DNA of 64,000 bases from Arachnopeziza araneosa (taxonomy: Eukaryota > Ascomycota > Leotiomycetes > Helotiales > Arachnopezizaceae): NCBI GenBank assembly GCA_003988855.1, contig QYAI01000033.1, positions 1 to 64,000 of the forward strand, read 5' to 3'. The position numbers and the translations under genes were made by a program. The notes beneath the pieces are model-generated. The model was not told where the DNA came from. It saw only the letters and a program-made list of their open reading frames with translations, and searched no databases. The first letter of the stretch is position 1; every line of letters begins with the position of its first letter. This document shows, piece by piece, positions 25,854-37,800 of the stretch.

Positions 25854-28800
25854 CTACTCGTTCTTCACCTTCTGCTTCTTCTGCCTCTTGACGGGCGGCC
25901 GTTTCTCCTTGGCGTCCGCTTTCGAAATCCCTTCCGAGTAGTAGAACATGGTTGCAATCGTTTCTCCATTGACTCGAATCTTTTCGTTGTGTAGGGTTAT
26001 GGTTGTACCACCCTTCAATAGCCATTGTTCAGCGCCGTGGGCCGCGGCAGCTTGGTTAACAGCACTGCTAAAGGCAAATCCAACGGCCGTGAACACGGCC
26101 GGTGCATAAGTCTTTCTGATCGCGTGGTAGGCGACGATATCCTTTTCCAAGCTCGCCCAAAACTTGCTCGTTCCCTTCAACTTCTCGAATTTAAGCTCGA
26201 CAATCTGGAAAGCACGGTCTGGAGTCCCTGCCAGGACGAGATCCGCGTGGTCTTGGCCATTTTCAAAGGCGGCTATCTCACGTTTCCATCCCTTTCCGTA
26301 CGTCAGTATGTGATCTTTTTATTTCGGAGAGGAGATGAGGGGCCGAGCTCCTAAAGCAAGTTCCAGGAACAGGCAATAGTGTTCCCGAGACAGTTTTAGA
26401 GCTCTAAAGAAGCAGAATAGCAAATGGCATGAGAATTGGCTTACCAAGTATCCTAATGGAGAGCCACTTGCAACTAGATTTCCTTGTGCTGATGTTTCGA
26501 ATGGACCGCTTCTTCCGGCCTCTTGCAGTAAGTATAGTGCGTTTCGTTCTCCCCACTCTTTCAAGACCTTTATGATTCCATAGTCTTTTGGATCAAATGA
26601 AGGAGATGGAGATGAGGATGAGGATGAGGATGATGAGGACGATGATGACGAGGACGAAGAGGAGGAGGAGGAGGATGAGACTTTCGGCTTTATCCATCCA
26701 TCAGGCACTTTCCATGGCGTAAAATCTAAAAGCAACGCATCAAACGGTCCAAGTGGTTGAGCAACCGCTTCCTCCTCCTCTTCCTCTTCCCCTTCCTCCC
26801 CCTCCTCCCCCTCCCCCTCCTCTCCTTCAACGCTTTCTGAGTCACTTGCCGTGCTATCTCCTCTTTCCCTCTTTTTGTTTGGCCCAGATTCTGAGCTTTC
26901 CCCATCGCCTCTCCCACTTAACCCATCTGGATCGATGAGGTTGACAGGGTTACAGCGTACATAAACATAGACGTCGAGACCTCCAGCAATCCCAATCGGG
27001 TCGCAGTTGATCCAACGGGCGATGGCCGAACAGTAGTAACGCCTCCCGTAGTAGTACAAGCCGCTTTCGCACTCTCGTTCTTTGCCGGTATATCCGTATC
27101 TCTTTGGTGCCCCGATCTTCTTCCCCGCAGCTTCGTAAGATGTTGCCCCGTACGGAGTGTATTCTTCATAGGTGAGAAGTCGGCTTTCCTTATCTAACTC
27201 TATGCACACAGATTGTTGATGATTATCCAGTTGATAGCGAAATAATTGTTCTGGGATGTGTGGCTCTTCTCCTAGTGTTCGCGTCTCTATCATCACTACA
27301 GTCCCGGCAGCATCACTCACATGGAGCGTTTGACGTTCCAACTTGATGTCGCCTCTGGCACTGAATCTCCTGAAGATCTCGATACCAGCATAGATACGTT
27401 CTTTGACTCGGCGGGCCTTTTGATCGGTGTTTGAGTAGCTTTCGGTCACCTTCCGGACCCTGTTACCCGCCGAATCATAAACATAGTATGTCGTCTCCGG
27501 AACCCCATCTTGGCTGGTTGATCTAGCGGTTGCGCGAAGTTGGTCATTAAAGTCCCATTCCATAAATGGTAAGTTAGGCATTGAAGTGATGTTTCCGTGA
27601 CGTGCCGCATTTCCGTCGTATCTATAATTCTCTGTGATAGACCCAATTGAGGTGCTGCTAAGTCTGTTGCTCGTATTTTCTGGCTCCAGTAGGCTCGCTT
27701 CATCGTACTTATAATGCCGCGTCCACTAGAGAACAACGCTTAGTATATTTCATCTTCAAATCGGGCATGATAGAGACAATGATTATTTTGTCATAGTCAT
27801 CGCCGTCCCGATTGAGATAATTACTCACCCCTTGTGCATTAGAAGATGTACTCTCATGTTTCATCCACAAAAAATTACCCACTTCATCGTACTTATAACT
27901 CTCCAGATACCTACCCATGGCCGTAGCGTCATTCTCATGTTCGACGGGCTTGAATAGCTCACCGGGCCCCGTCGGTTTCCTCGCCAGACTCAGATGCTCA
28001 CGACCAGTAGCCTCAATAACTCTATACAACGCGTCATATGTATACTCACTATTGGGTTCAACCATGATATCTTTGTGGAAAATTCTCTGCTGCGAATGAT
28101 CGGTGACTTTTGTCACGTTCCCAACTGCATCGAAAGTATAGCGAAGATTTTGTACATAACTCGAGGCTCTGGAACGTGGTGTTTGAGAAGAGTCATCATC
28201 CGGGAAACGATCACGGCGAGAGAGGATATGAACCAGAGCGAAAGTGTTCGGATCATACGAATAGGTAGTTTTCACCCCATTTCCATATTGGACTGAGATT
28301 CGCTGACCTTTGGCGTTGAATTCCGTATTTTCAACGAACGTGGTGTAAATCTCACTATCTCTAACCCGCCCAATTACTCTGTGAAGCCGCCCAGCTTCGT
28401 CGTACCTGTTACATATCACCGATTTATCTTCGCTCGTGATTTCTATATGACGATTCAAGGCGTCAAAGGTAGTCGAGCTGACAAGGACTTCATCCTCCAT
28501 AGGCACAGATTGATTCCAATCAAGTACCGACTTGTAATTCTGAGCTAGTTTACGATCACTAGAAAGCAGGTTTCCCTTAAAATCGTAGGTAGGTTGCATA
28601 ATGATCCCGGCTTGATCATAAATCTTTACCAGCTGACCTCTGCCGTTCGTGCATACCAGCCTCTCTTTCCAATCAGCTCTTTCCAGATTATCACCATAGA
28701 CCTTTCGATGGATCATGGTCTCTGCACCTTTTCCTTGCTGGAGGTACGTAGCTACATGTCGACCTAGTTGGTCACGTAGCATACGAAATCGATTATCTCG

Positions 28801-31800
28801 AGCATCCCAGCCAATCAGAGCTCCACCACCAATATCGTACACAGTCCATCTTTCGCCAGACTCCAAATTATTCTGGTTGATCACATTTCCCACCATGTTG
28901 TAGACATATTTTTGAACGATTCGTCCTTTAGCATCTTTAATATTCTGGGTACGGCCTTGAATATCCAGCTGACTACGTGTGAGATATTTGCCAAACTCTC
29001 CATTGTCTGCAACAGAAAGAAATGGTCTACCAAGAACATCCAGATGTCCAGTACCTGGCGTGTTGGCATGCTTTGCTGCTTTCTGAGCTGCTAATTTTTC
29101 ATCTTGGCCGATCTGCCCGGAGACACGCTGTTCGTACCAAGTAGGCAAGTAGTATTGTTCGGGAAGAAATTTGACAAATTGACCAATGTCAGGATCGTTC
29201 TTTGGATTCATGAGAGTTGTGTCGTTTGAGTCGAAATTCATGGATGTCCAATTGTCAAAGACTGTCTTTTGCCAAGTATGGTTAGGGTTGATTGTCGCAA
29301 CTACTCGATCTACGGCATCGTACACCAGTATTGAGCTAACTCCAATTTTCTGATCAGACTCATATTCATGCGATTTGCTAAAGAAAGGCTCGAATTTCCT
29401 AACTGCATTGCCTTTGTTATTGAATATCGTCCAGCCACTCGTGATCCAATTGTGCTGACCATCTACGGGTCTTCCTTTTGCCTTGGTCTGAAGAATACGA
29501 CCCATGCCATCTATGTATGAGAGCCCAATCTGAGTCTTGAGATGGCCTAATGATTTTTCGCTTGCATGTGTTTCTCGAGCAATAATTGCATAACAGGCAG
29601 GCCTTTTCTTCGTAGAATCTGAATCCGTCCAGAATCGAGACAGATCATATACAATCCGAGTGGACGCATTTCCGAGTAGAGACTCGCCAATTGGACCATG
29701 GGGATCCAAGAAGAATTGTTCCATTTCCTCTGTTGTGGCTTGCCTAAAATCATCTAATGAATCTCCTTCATCTTCACCAACTTTTCCCATGACGGCTGTA
29801 CCCACTACATAGCCAAGCTCATCAAAAGCAAATTGGCTTCTATTTCCATTCGGATCTATCATAAGACATGGCTGCAACACTCGATAGTCGTGGCGGTATT
29901 TAACAACGTTGTGAAGTGCATCTGTAATTTCAGTAGGAAACAGATCGAAATGATCGAAAGCCGCTCTAGAGCTGTTTCCAAAAGGATCCACAACTCGCTT
30001 CGTCAAGAAAAAATGTTGTCTGCCTTCAGCCAACTCAACTTCTGGTGAGACTGCCTGGTTATGAAAGAAAGATCGGCTAGACGGAATCCACCAGTTGTTG
30101 TCCGAATCTAGGTCAATGTATCCGCCACTGCGTCTACCTAGCACCTTGACGACATCAGGGATCAAATTCTGAATCTCTCTTGAGTCTGAGTCGATTTTTT
30201 GATAGACTTGTAATAACCCTGGTGTGAAGGCTTGTGTATAGCTCTCACCTAAAAATGCCATGCTTTCGAGCTTTCCCGGAATGAGGAGCCCTGCCAAATC
30301 ATCACGGCGGAACACTGTACGTGACCGTGCGAGTAATCTCTTCTGCTTGGTTCCATTTGGCTGTGCTTCGTAGGGAATTTCAGAGAGCCGACCTAGCTCG
30401 TTCTTCGAAAATTGGGACATTGAGAATCGTTCCATGAAGGAGTTCTCATAACCATGTAATTGGTATGAGCGTGATTCATAAACTCTGGGAAGCCGATAAC
30501 ACTCGGAAGTGTTAATTTCGTTGGTCTGAAAAGCCTCAGAATAAGTAATAAGGACTCTTTCTTGACAATCACGATCGTTTAGTTCTTTCAATGGGCTCGA
30601 GTGACGTCCGTAGGCAATTTGGATAGACTTGAGAATGTTGCCATACTTATCAATCTCAATTGCAAGGCCATGTTGAATTCGAGGATCAGTTAAATTTCTC
30701 TCAAAATTCAGTTGTAGAGTCTCTCTTGGGACAACATCGAAAATCCCGTGACCGTGAACGTCCTCCGGCTGGATAATACGTACATTATAATTGTTCTCTG
30801 ACACGGTGTAAGGGATTTTTGCCTTCGTACTTTCGTCGTCGGAATACAATTCAAGTCTTAATAAGTGACCTTTCAACGCTCGACAAGCTTCTCTTTTAAG
30901 ATTGAGATTGAGACCAGTTGGTATTATGGAGTCCTCTAACAGAGTGGTTGACAAGGCTCCTGCGGATTCGTGAGCCTCAGGGATTTCAAAGTATTCAGAA
31001 GATAGCTGTGAGCTTCCTTCACCAAGGAAATTCCCTGTGCTAAACCATGATTTGCTATGCACTGGGGACGAGTTCCAGCTTTGGCTAAAATTAGTGGCTG
31101 AGATGGAAGAGTGGTCAAATTCCTCGGTGTCCCATTGTTCGACCATTGCAAAGCCACGAAATTCCCTTTCGTGGCCATCGAAGAACCCGTGATGGTAGGC
31201 ATATCGGTTCACGAAACGATTACCACTGACTTCTTCAAATATCTCTACCCTTTCGACACAATGGACGGGAAATGGAAGATTGGTGAACCACGGTCTTCCT
31301 GCTTGTTTATCGTCAAGGTAGAATTTCGTAGACGGAGCGTACTGGACACGATATCCTCCTCCGAGGTTATTCTTTTGTCCGATAAGCAAGTGGGGTTTGC
31401 CCCTTGTGAGATCAATGTATTTCATAGATGCTTGCCCATTTCCAGGAAGCGTGGAAGACCAAACAATACAAGTAGTGCCATTTCCAAGAAGATCTAACGT
31501 CTCAACAGTGGAAAATCTGTCCACGGGCACAACATTTGAAAGTCGCTTGCGAGTCGAAAAGGAGTTTCCCGAGTAGTTGAGGTAGATATCGATAGCAGTG
31601 GGACTTGAATAAAGGATGTCGGCTGTCCCAGACCCATCAATGTCAGAAATTTGAAGATTTTTTGGATTATAGGAATCTTCAATATCAAACCAAGGACTAT
31701 TATCCATCGTAACTTTAGCCCCAAAATGCCCATACCCAAGATTAGGCCAATAGCAGATCTCACCATTGCGGATGCGTAGCAAATCCGGCATACCATCTCC

Positions 31801-33717
31801 CGTCATGTCTGCCAAGTGAACTGTCTGCTCAAAATCCTCAAGCAAAATGCGCGGCCCCTTTTCTTCATCTAAGGCCTGAGACACTTGGATTGGTTCTCCG
31901 TAGCCATCCTCACCAAGTGAAGGGTATAAAATAAACGCATGATCTTCCGTGATGAAAAGATCAGCCAGGCCATCACCCGTCAGATCTACAAATGTCATAC
32001 GCCAGCTATCAGTTTGTAGGTTCGGAATCGACTTGAATTCCTGAAACTGAGTCCATCCTAAATCCGGTAGCGCTTTACGACTGTAAAATCCCCAAGTTGG
32101 GTCAGTTGTATTAACCAAGTCTAGCAACCCGTCTCCTTGGATGTCCGTAAGATGTGCCTGAGCAGATGCTAATGTTAAAGGCGGCTTTGATAACACTTCC
32201 TCCAATGGTCCGAAATTTGGTCTCACGTCATGCCCTTGATCTTTGGCTGATAAATTATTCGCACTCTGATTCCGTTTATAGAACCATCCTCGACCTTGCT
32301 CAATGAGGACTCCAGAAAGTCCTTCTCCATCAAGATCAACCCATTGATGCGAAAATCCTCCTATACCAGAAGGTATGTTTTGAAGACTGGTAGAATCAAT
32401 GTCTTCAGCACGACGTGTAGTAAGAACCTCATCTGAAGGAAAAGTCGAGTATTCAAATTCCACGGGAGGCAAACTCTTGCTACGCGTTGTGTTGCCATCA
32501 AAGAGGTAGCTAACATAGGTTGCACTTTTGAGATATGTGATGGAGAATTCCTCGGCATACGTGAAGTTAGTTGATGAGACCAAGTAATGGTCTTGTGATA
32601 ATTCAGCAGGAAAGGTATGAAACATGAGGATTCTTTTGCAAAGTCGATACGTTCGAATCTCGAATCTCGAACGGTAAGATGAAAATGGATCTTTTCGACA
32701 ACCCCATGGCCCGTTATCACAGTACCGGGGCTGCTCTTCATCGAACTCGCCATAATCCAAGACCACTTTAAACATCCAATTCTCATCAGGTAGTTCCGAG
32801 GCCGAAAATGTATGCCAGGTTTCGGGGTCACGATTTGGTGTCCTATTACCGTATCTAATGGTTTTCAAATATCGGTTTGCGGACCGAGAGTGGTTTGTGC
32901 GATTCTTTTCACTAGAAGAATTGACAGAAACACTGGTGGAGTCTTCTTCCTTGTATGTGTAGGTAATAGCGTTGCCTGCACTATCGTACTGTTCAGAAAG
33001 AAGCCAAGAGAATATCTGATGGCCTTGACCAGATCGAGGGTCTTGAATCCGCGCATTTGGAGTTGCACCAAAGATGCTAGTAGTATTTTCGGGAGATGTA
33101 ACCCGCCAATGAACCTGTCCTGGATGATCAATATTTGTCCATCTCTCAATCAGAGTGAATGAGTTTTCGATACGAGGAGAATATCGCCGAATGAGAAAGC
33201 CATTGCGAGTCTCTTCGCACAAAATGGCCTGCTTAGAGTCCTTGTCATATATGATGTGATTGTATTCATCTTTTTGGGCAAGTGGAACCAGATCCTCTAT
33301 GCCACCAAGAAGAAAAACGTCGGAATCTATACCGTCATCGTACTGGGGTAAACCTTTAGTAGTCTTCCTTGTAATACTTGTCTCTGAGAGACTCCAACCT
33401 AAACCAAATGGTCCGTTACCATTTCCTGTACTATAATTCAGAGAAAGATCGGGACTAAACCCTCCTCGGCCGGAGCTTATTCGAAGTGGAATTGAAGCAG
33501 ATCCCGTGCCATCAGCAGGGTTTACATTGAATTTCTCTCCCATTCCTCCAATTGACCCTCCTCCTTTCGGAAGAGATACGGATGGTAGCGGAGAATCCAA
33601 GCCATTTCCATTTTGAGAGACTGAGCGTGACGTCGATGGTAGAGTGTTATTCATATATCCTGCTGGGCGAAGATCTAACTTCGCAGCTCCATGTTGAGAA
33701 CTAGAGTGGGGAGCCAT
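25854..33717 (-). CDS. Tc toxin complex, fused TcB-TcC subunit with C-terminal effector
   Basis: A three-exon gene of about 2535 codons: 27829-33717, 26445-27725 and 25854-26291. Introns are 27726-27828 (GTGAGT donor, TACTAAG branch, CTCTAG acceptor) and 26292-26444 (GTAAGC donor, CTGAC branch; acceptor less certain). I start at the ATG at 33717; the frame opens slightly earlier without an ATG. Approximate residues: SpvB-like domain 40-330; FG-GAP/VCBS-like propeller repeats (GDGMPDLL type) to about 650; TcdB mid-N region 650-830; mid-C 900-1050; then many YD/RHS repeats with YSYDP-like units; RHS-associated core near 2185-2225 ending in DPDGL, where bacterial TcC cuts itself. After this comes a variable effector region of about 310 residues with acidic and poly-Ser runs. 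In the family, TcB plus the TcC core form a closed cocoon that stores the unfolded effector. Bacterial homologues usually have separate tcB and tcC genes without introns. It is divergent to the TcA gene. Confidence 0.93.
26601..26829. repeat. Trinucleotide-type repeats coding poly-Ser and poly-Glu in the effector region
   Basis: Plus-strand GAN/GAG triplet runs at about 26601-26680 encode roughly 25 consecutive Ser on the minus strand. CTC/CTT triplet runs at 26766-26829 encode a Glu/Gly-rich acidic stretch. Both lie just downstream of the RHS core in the TcB-TcC gene. Mixed codons show the Ser run is not a pure single-triplet expansion. Confidence 0.9.
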
Positions 33718-34810
33718 TGCCGGACTTTGGCAGTATGTGCATGCCAACGTAGGTTGATTTTATGAGGCTGTTTATCTAGAAATTGATTATCAACAAACTT
33801 GACGACTTCTCAAACTGGTCCAGCAAGGAAGAATTCAAATGTCGGAGAGTTAGGGACCTAATTGGAACATATCTTGGTAGATTTCGTAGAGGAACAACAA
33901 GTAATGGCTTTGTTAAGCCACTGTAGAGGCGCTGACCATTGAGCAAACCGCATCATCACTAAGATTGTCCCGTAACTAACTGCTTCTGTAAAAGAACAAG
34001 TACCAATGGGATATCCGAAACTGTGCAGATAAACGTCTAATCGGGCTTTGAGGCCGTTTGGGGTAGGATTGGTGGCGGCTGGCCAACCTTTGAGCGAGAG
34101 CCACGATTCGAAACACAACCCATAGCGAGGGTGTTTGCCAGCTGCATTGCATTCGAGATTGCGGAAAGTGATCATGGATAAGGATCAGCCCCCCACAAAC
34201 AAATTGTGGCGTTCATTGGGCTGGCTGTTCGGAACCAGCCGAGCGTATGAGATGAAGGGAGCATGAATAGAGGAGACGAAGCCAACAAAGTCAGAGAGGC
34301 TAACTCCGGCCACAAGATGACGTCGCTCTTAAGTCCGGGATACTGTTCGAGTTATGAAATTGATAAGAAAATGGTCTCTATCCAAAGTCCATCTTGATCG
34401 AGACAGAAGCACGCAGGATGATGCCGGGCCACTACTCAACCGATGCTTAGCGCTTACCTAAGGTCACAGTGCTTCCCTATCCGTGCATCTATTCATTCAG
34501 CTCAGCTCAGCAGCGCCTTTTGACGCCTATGCAGTGCATTCAGCTCAACAAACGCCTCTTTTTCTCATGACGTGCCGCCTTAGCCCCATTGTCTCTTGCT
34601 CTCAAAGTCATGTTTGAAGAGATGGCTTGCCTCAATTCGATCCTCTGGCCGGATTGTGGTCCCACTATCCTCCCGCCGTCGATATGCCTCTCCTTTACTC
34701 CGTCCCAAACCTCAGGGTATCCTAATTGACCCAAAAACAATCTCGTTACCTTCTAGTTCTTGCTGTTGACCAAAGCTATTTTCTCCTTCTCCTTGGGAGT
34801 GCTTGACGAC
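33718..34810. promoter_or_regulatory. Divergent promoter region between the two tc genes
   Basis: A 1.1-kb space between the start codons of the TcB-TcC gene (minus) and the TcA gene (plus), so it must drive both. A pyrimidine-rich CT stretch (34781-34795) lies just before the TcA start. A direct repeat CATTCAGCTCA occurs near 34495 and 34538. A minus-strand frame from a true ATG at 34175 to 33858 (105 codons) has no recognisable domain; it may be leader, a small gene or chance. No bacterial-type operon signal is seen. Confidence 0.5.
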
Positions 34811-37800
34811 ATGCCTACACTGATTATCCTGAAGCTGGTTCCAAACCAGCCAGTACTTCCAGCTCTCTTCAGAAAGGCCCTCGAGCGGCTGGAAATTACT
34901 GCCTATGGCTTGACAGTACAGGATCCTTTAAAAGGCATGAAGCTTGGCTATGCGAAAGGTGTTGGAGAGAAGCAAGCTGCTCTGACAATCGTCGATGAAC
35001 CAGATGCCTCACTTAACCAGTCGATGAAAGCTCTTGACAGATCTATAATTCAAGACATTGCAGTCCTTCCAGAACAGGTCCCCTTGACCTCGATAGACTC
35101 GGGATTGACGATAAACGCCCCTCAGGAATCATCTGTCGCTACTGCTGTAATCATTGTCAAGCCTCAAAATCCTCATCCAGGAGGACCGTCGTTTGATGTG
35201 CGCTTCGAGTTTAAGAGAGATGAATTGAATATCCCTGATAGCACCATCGAATATAATATCCCAACCGTCTCACAAGATCTCGTAGTAGACCAGGCTACTT
35301 ACAGTGCACTGCCTGCAAGTGCATATTTCTCTTTGCCTGTGGAAATTTTGGGTCTTGCATCGAATTCGCCTTTCATATCACTTGATCCGAGTGGTACACC
35401 ACCTACGCTTGCTCAAATTCAGAATTCCGTGAATATTGTCCTGAGCCAGGACCATCCAACTGCTGATCTACCGGCAAAGTCGCTTCTGGAGTCCCGTGAC
35501 AGTCCTCTCACTGTTGCTCAGTGTAACCAGATTGCCTCAGAAATTATATGGAATCGTTCGCTCTATCCAATTCCTACTCCGACTATAGACATATATACGA
35601 TGTAAGTGAAGTCAAACCCTGATTAATATGATATATCTTTCAGTCACCCTACACTCTAGATCACGCAATGGCTGATTTTCCTGATCTTTAGGTATACAGT
35701 CCTTGTGGACATTAAAAAGAATTCCCTTCCAATCTCGTCTGACACAAATAATGCGCGACAGCAGCTGGAATCTAATCTTCAAAACTATCACCTGCAACAT
35801 AATGCGGAGGCTACAGCCCTTGGAAAGTTTGTTGCAGCTGCTTCTGCCGCTATATTTTGCGAGAAAATGACCAGCGGTACAATGTCAGCAACGAAGACAG
35901 CTGTTTTGGCCGGAATTACCATGCCTGTAGAAACTGGACAAGCTGCGGCCAGCTACCCTCATACTTCAATTGTCCTTCAGAATCCAACGTCATCAATTGA
36001 TCCTTCATTGAATCCACTCCCTTCATTTACTGTACCAGCAGCATTCTTCTATTCATTAGGCGCTTCACTTCCCACCTCAGTGTCTATCCAACAACGATAT
36101 AACTCGGCGATTATGGCGACAGAAGATCAACTTACGACACAGTTTCAAGCAAGCTTAGACAACGGTCTACTAGAAGATGAAGTTGGTCCTGTAGTTGCTG
36201 GTGTGATTTCTTCCAAGATAAATATATATCAAGCGGCGCGACGCTTGGCTGCGCTAGGGTCCCCATCCATTGGACCTGTGTGCACTCTAGCAACTCTTAC
36301 CAATGGAGGAGAATCAACTTCTTTAACCTCTTCGCCTAATTTATACCTGGATTGGCTCCAGTACACGGGTCTAACAGCCGATATTGATTCCAGCTTCTGG
36401 GGGCCAGCGATTCAGAAATACCCTCAAGCATATGTGACAATGCTTTTACAGGCAATCACACAAGGTTCATCTGATCTTGTAATGGCAATAGAGACTCAGA
36501 TGCCTGTCAAAAATGTTCAAGATCTCGTCGGAATATCACAGCAAGGCTGGGAAGACTTCTTCACCAAGTCAACCTCAAATCAAAACCTGCTGCCATCTTT
36601 TACTTTGCCAGGAACTACCCTGCAACGTGCCGACTCTTTTGTAAAACGCGTTCAAAAGTTCTTTGCCGTGCAATCCAAAGATGTCTCCTTCACAGGCTCA
36701 GGAAATAGTCAGAAAAACGCATTTTCGGTACTTACAAATGATATTCTCAAGCAATTTATCGCAGAATATCCTGAAGACTTCAATTTTGGCGATCCTCTTG
36801 ATCACGATGTAGTCGAAAAAGTCATCAAGACGATGTTTCCAGATAACCAGGAAACTCAAGCCTGGCTGCTGAATGCACTCGAGACCGTGAATTCCCTGGT
36901 CCTGGCAACATCTGCATGTCCTTCAAACCTACAGTTTTCGGTAATGGAAGCTTTATACGCCCGTGGCTTTACCTCTGGCAATAAAGTCTGTTTGCTCTCT
37001 GCAACTGAGTTTCAATCTGCTCTTGTGGGAACTGTCGCATATGCCTACTGTGGAGGCATTTTCGAGGGCTTCATTAGCCAAGCACCACTTCCACCTCAAT
37101 CTCAAGAAACTCTCACTTCATCTTTTGCTCCTGTTAATGCTGGTGAATCCATGCTCGACTACACCCTCCCGTCCAATCTCTCCCCCTTAGGGACTGTCGC
37201 TTATCTTCATGATTTGCTCAATCTTCATGTTAGTGAGCCTAACATAACAATTGCCAATATTATTTCCGCTCGCCGAGCCTTTCCCGAGAAATTGGAGGCA
37301 AGTCTTGCAAATGCAGAGATCCAAATCCCGAGACTCGATATTATTAATGAAAACCTTGAAGCGCTGGGAAGTGACTTGAACCACGCTCAAGGTGTTTTTT
37401 TGAGCACTTATGCTACAACAGATCCATGGGTGCTGGGGGATGACCAGAGTCCTTTGCTTGCTGCGACACCCCAGCATTCAACCCCAGCGAGTCCTCAGAA
37501 CTCGAAGGTTTATGATAGCATGAGAAATTGCTTCACTGCCCCTGATCTACCTTACTCGCAAGGCTTGGATATAAACCGCTCCTTGATTTCATCTCTCGGA
37601 GCAGATCGATTTGAGGTCATGCGCCATTTCCGTAAAAACGTTACTGAATTTGCAATTGACAATCAAAACGAACCTGATGATTTCCAGAAACACATTTGGC
37701 GGTTGCCGGTGCGCTTTGATATTGCGTTAGAGTATCTCAATATATCGAGTGATGAATACACCCACTTATTTAGCTCTTCAGTCAATGACAAAGACTTCCT

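Noticed and set aside
33858..34175. 105-codon minus-strand frame in the tc promoter as a gene
   Set aside because: It has a true ATG but no recognisable domain or supporting context; recorded in the promoter entry only.
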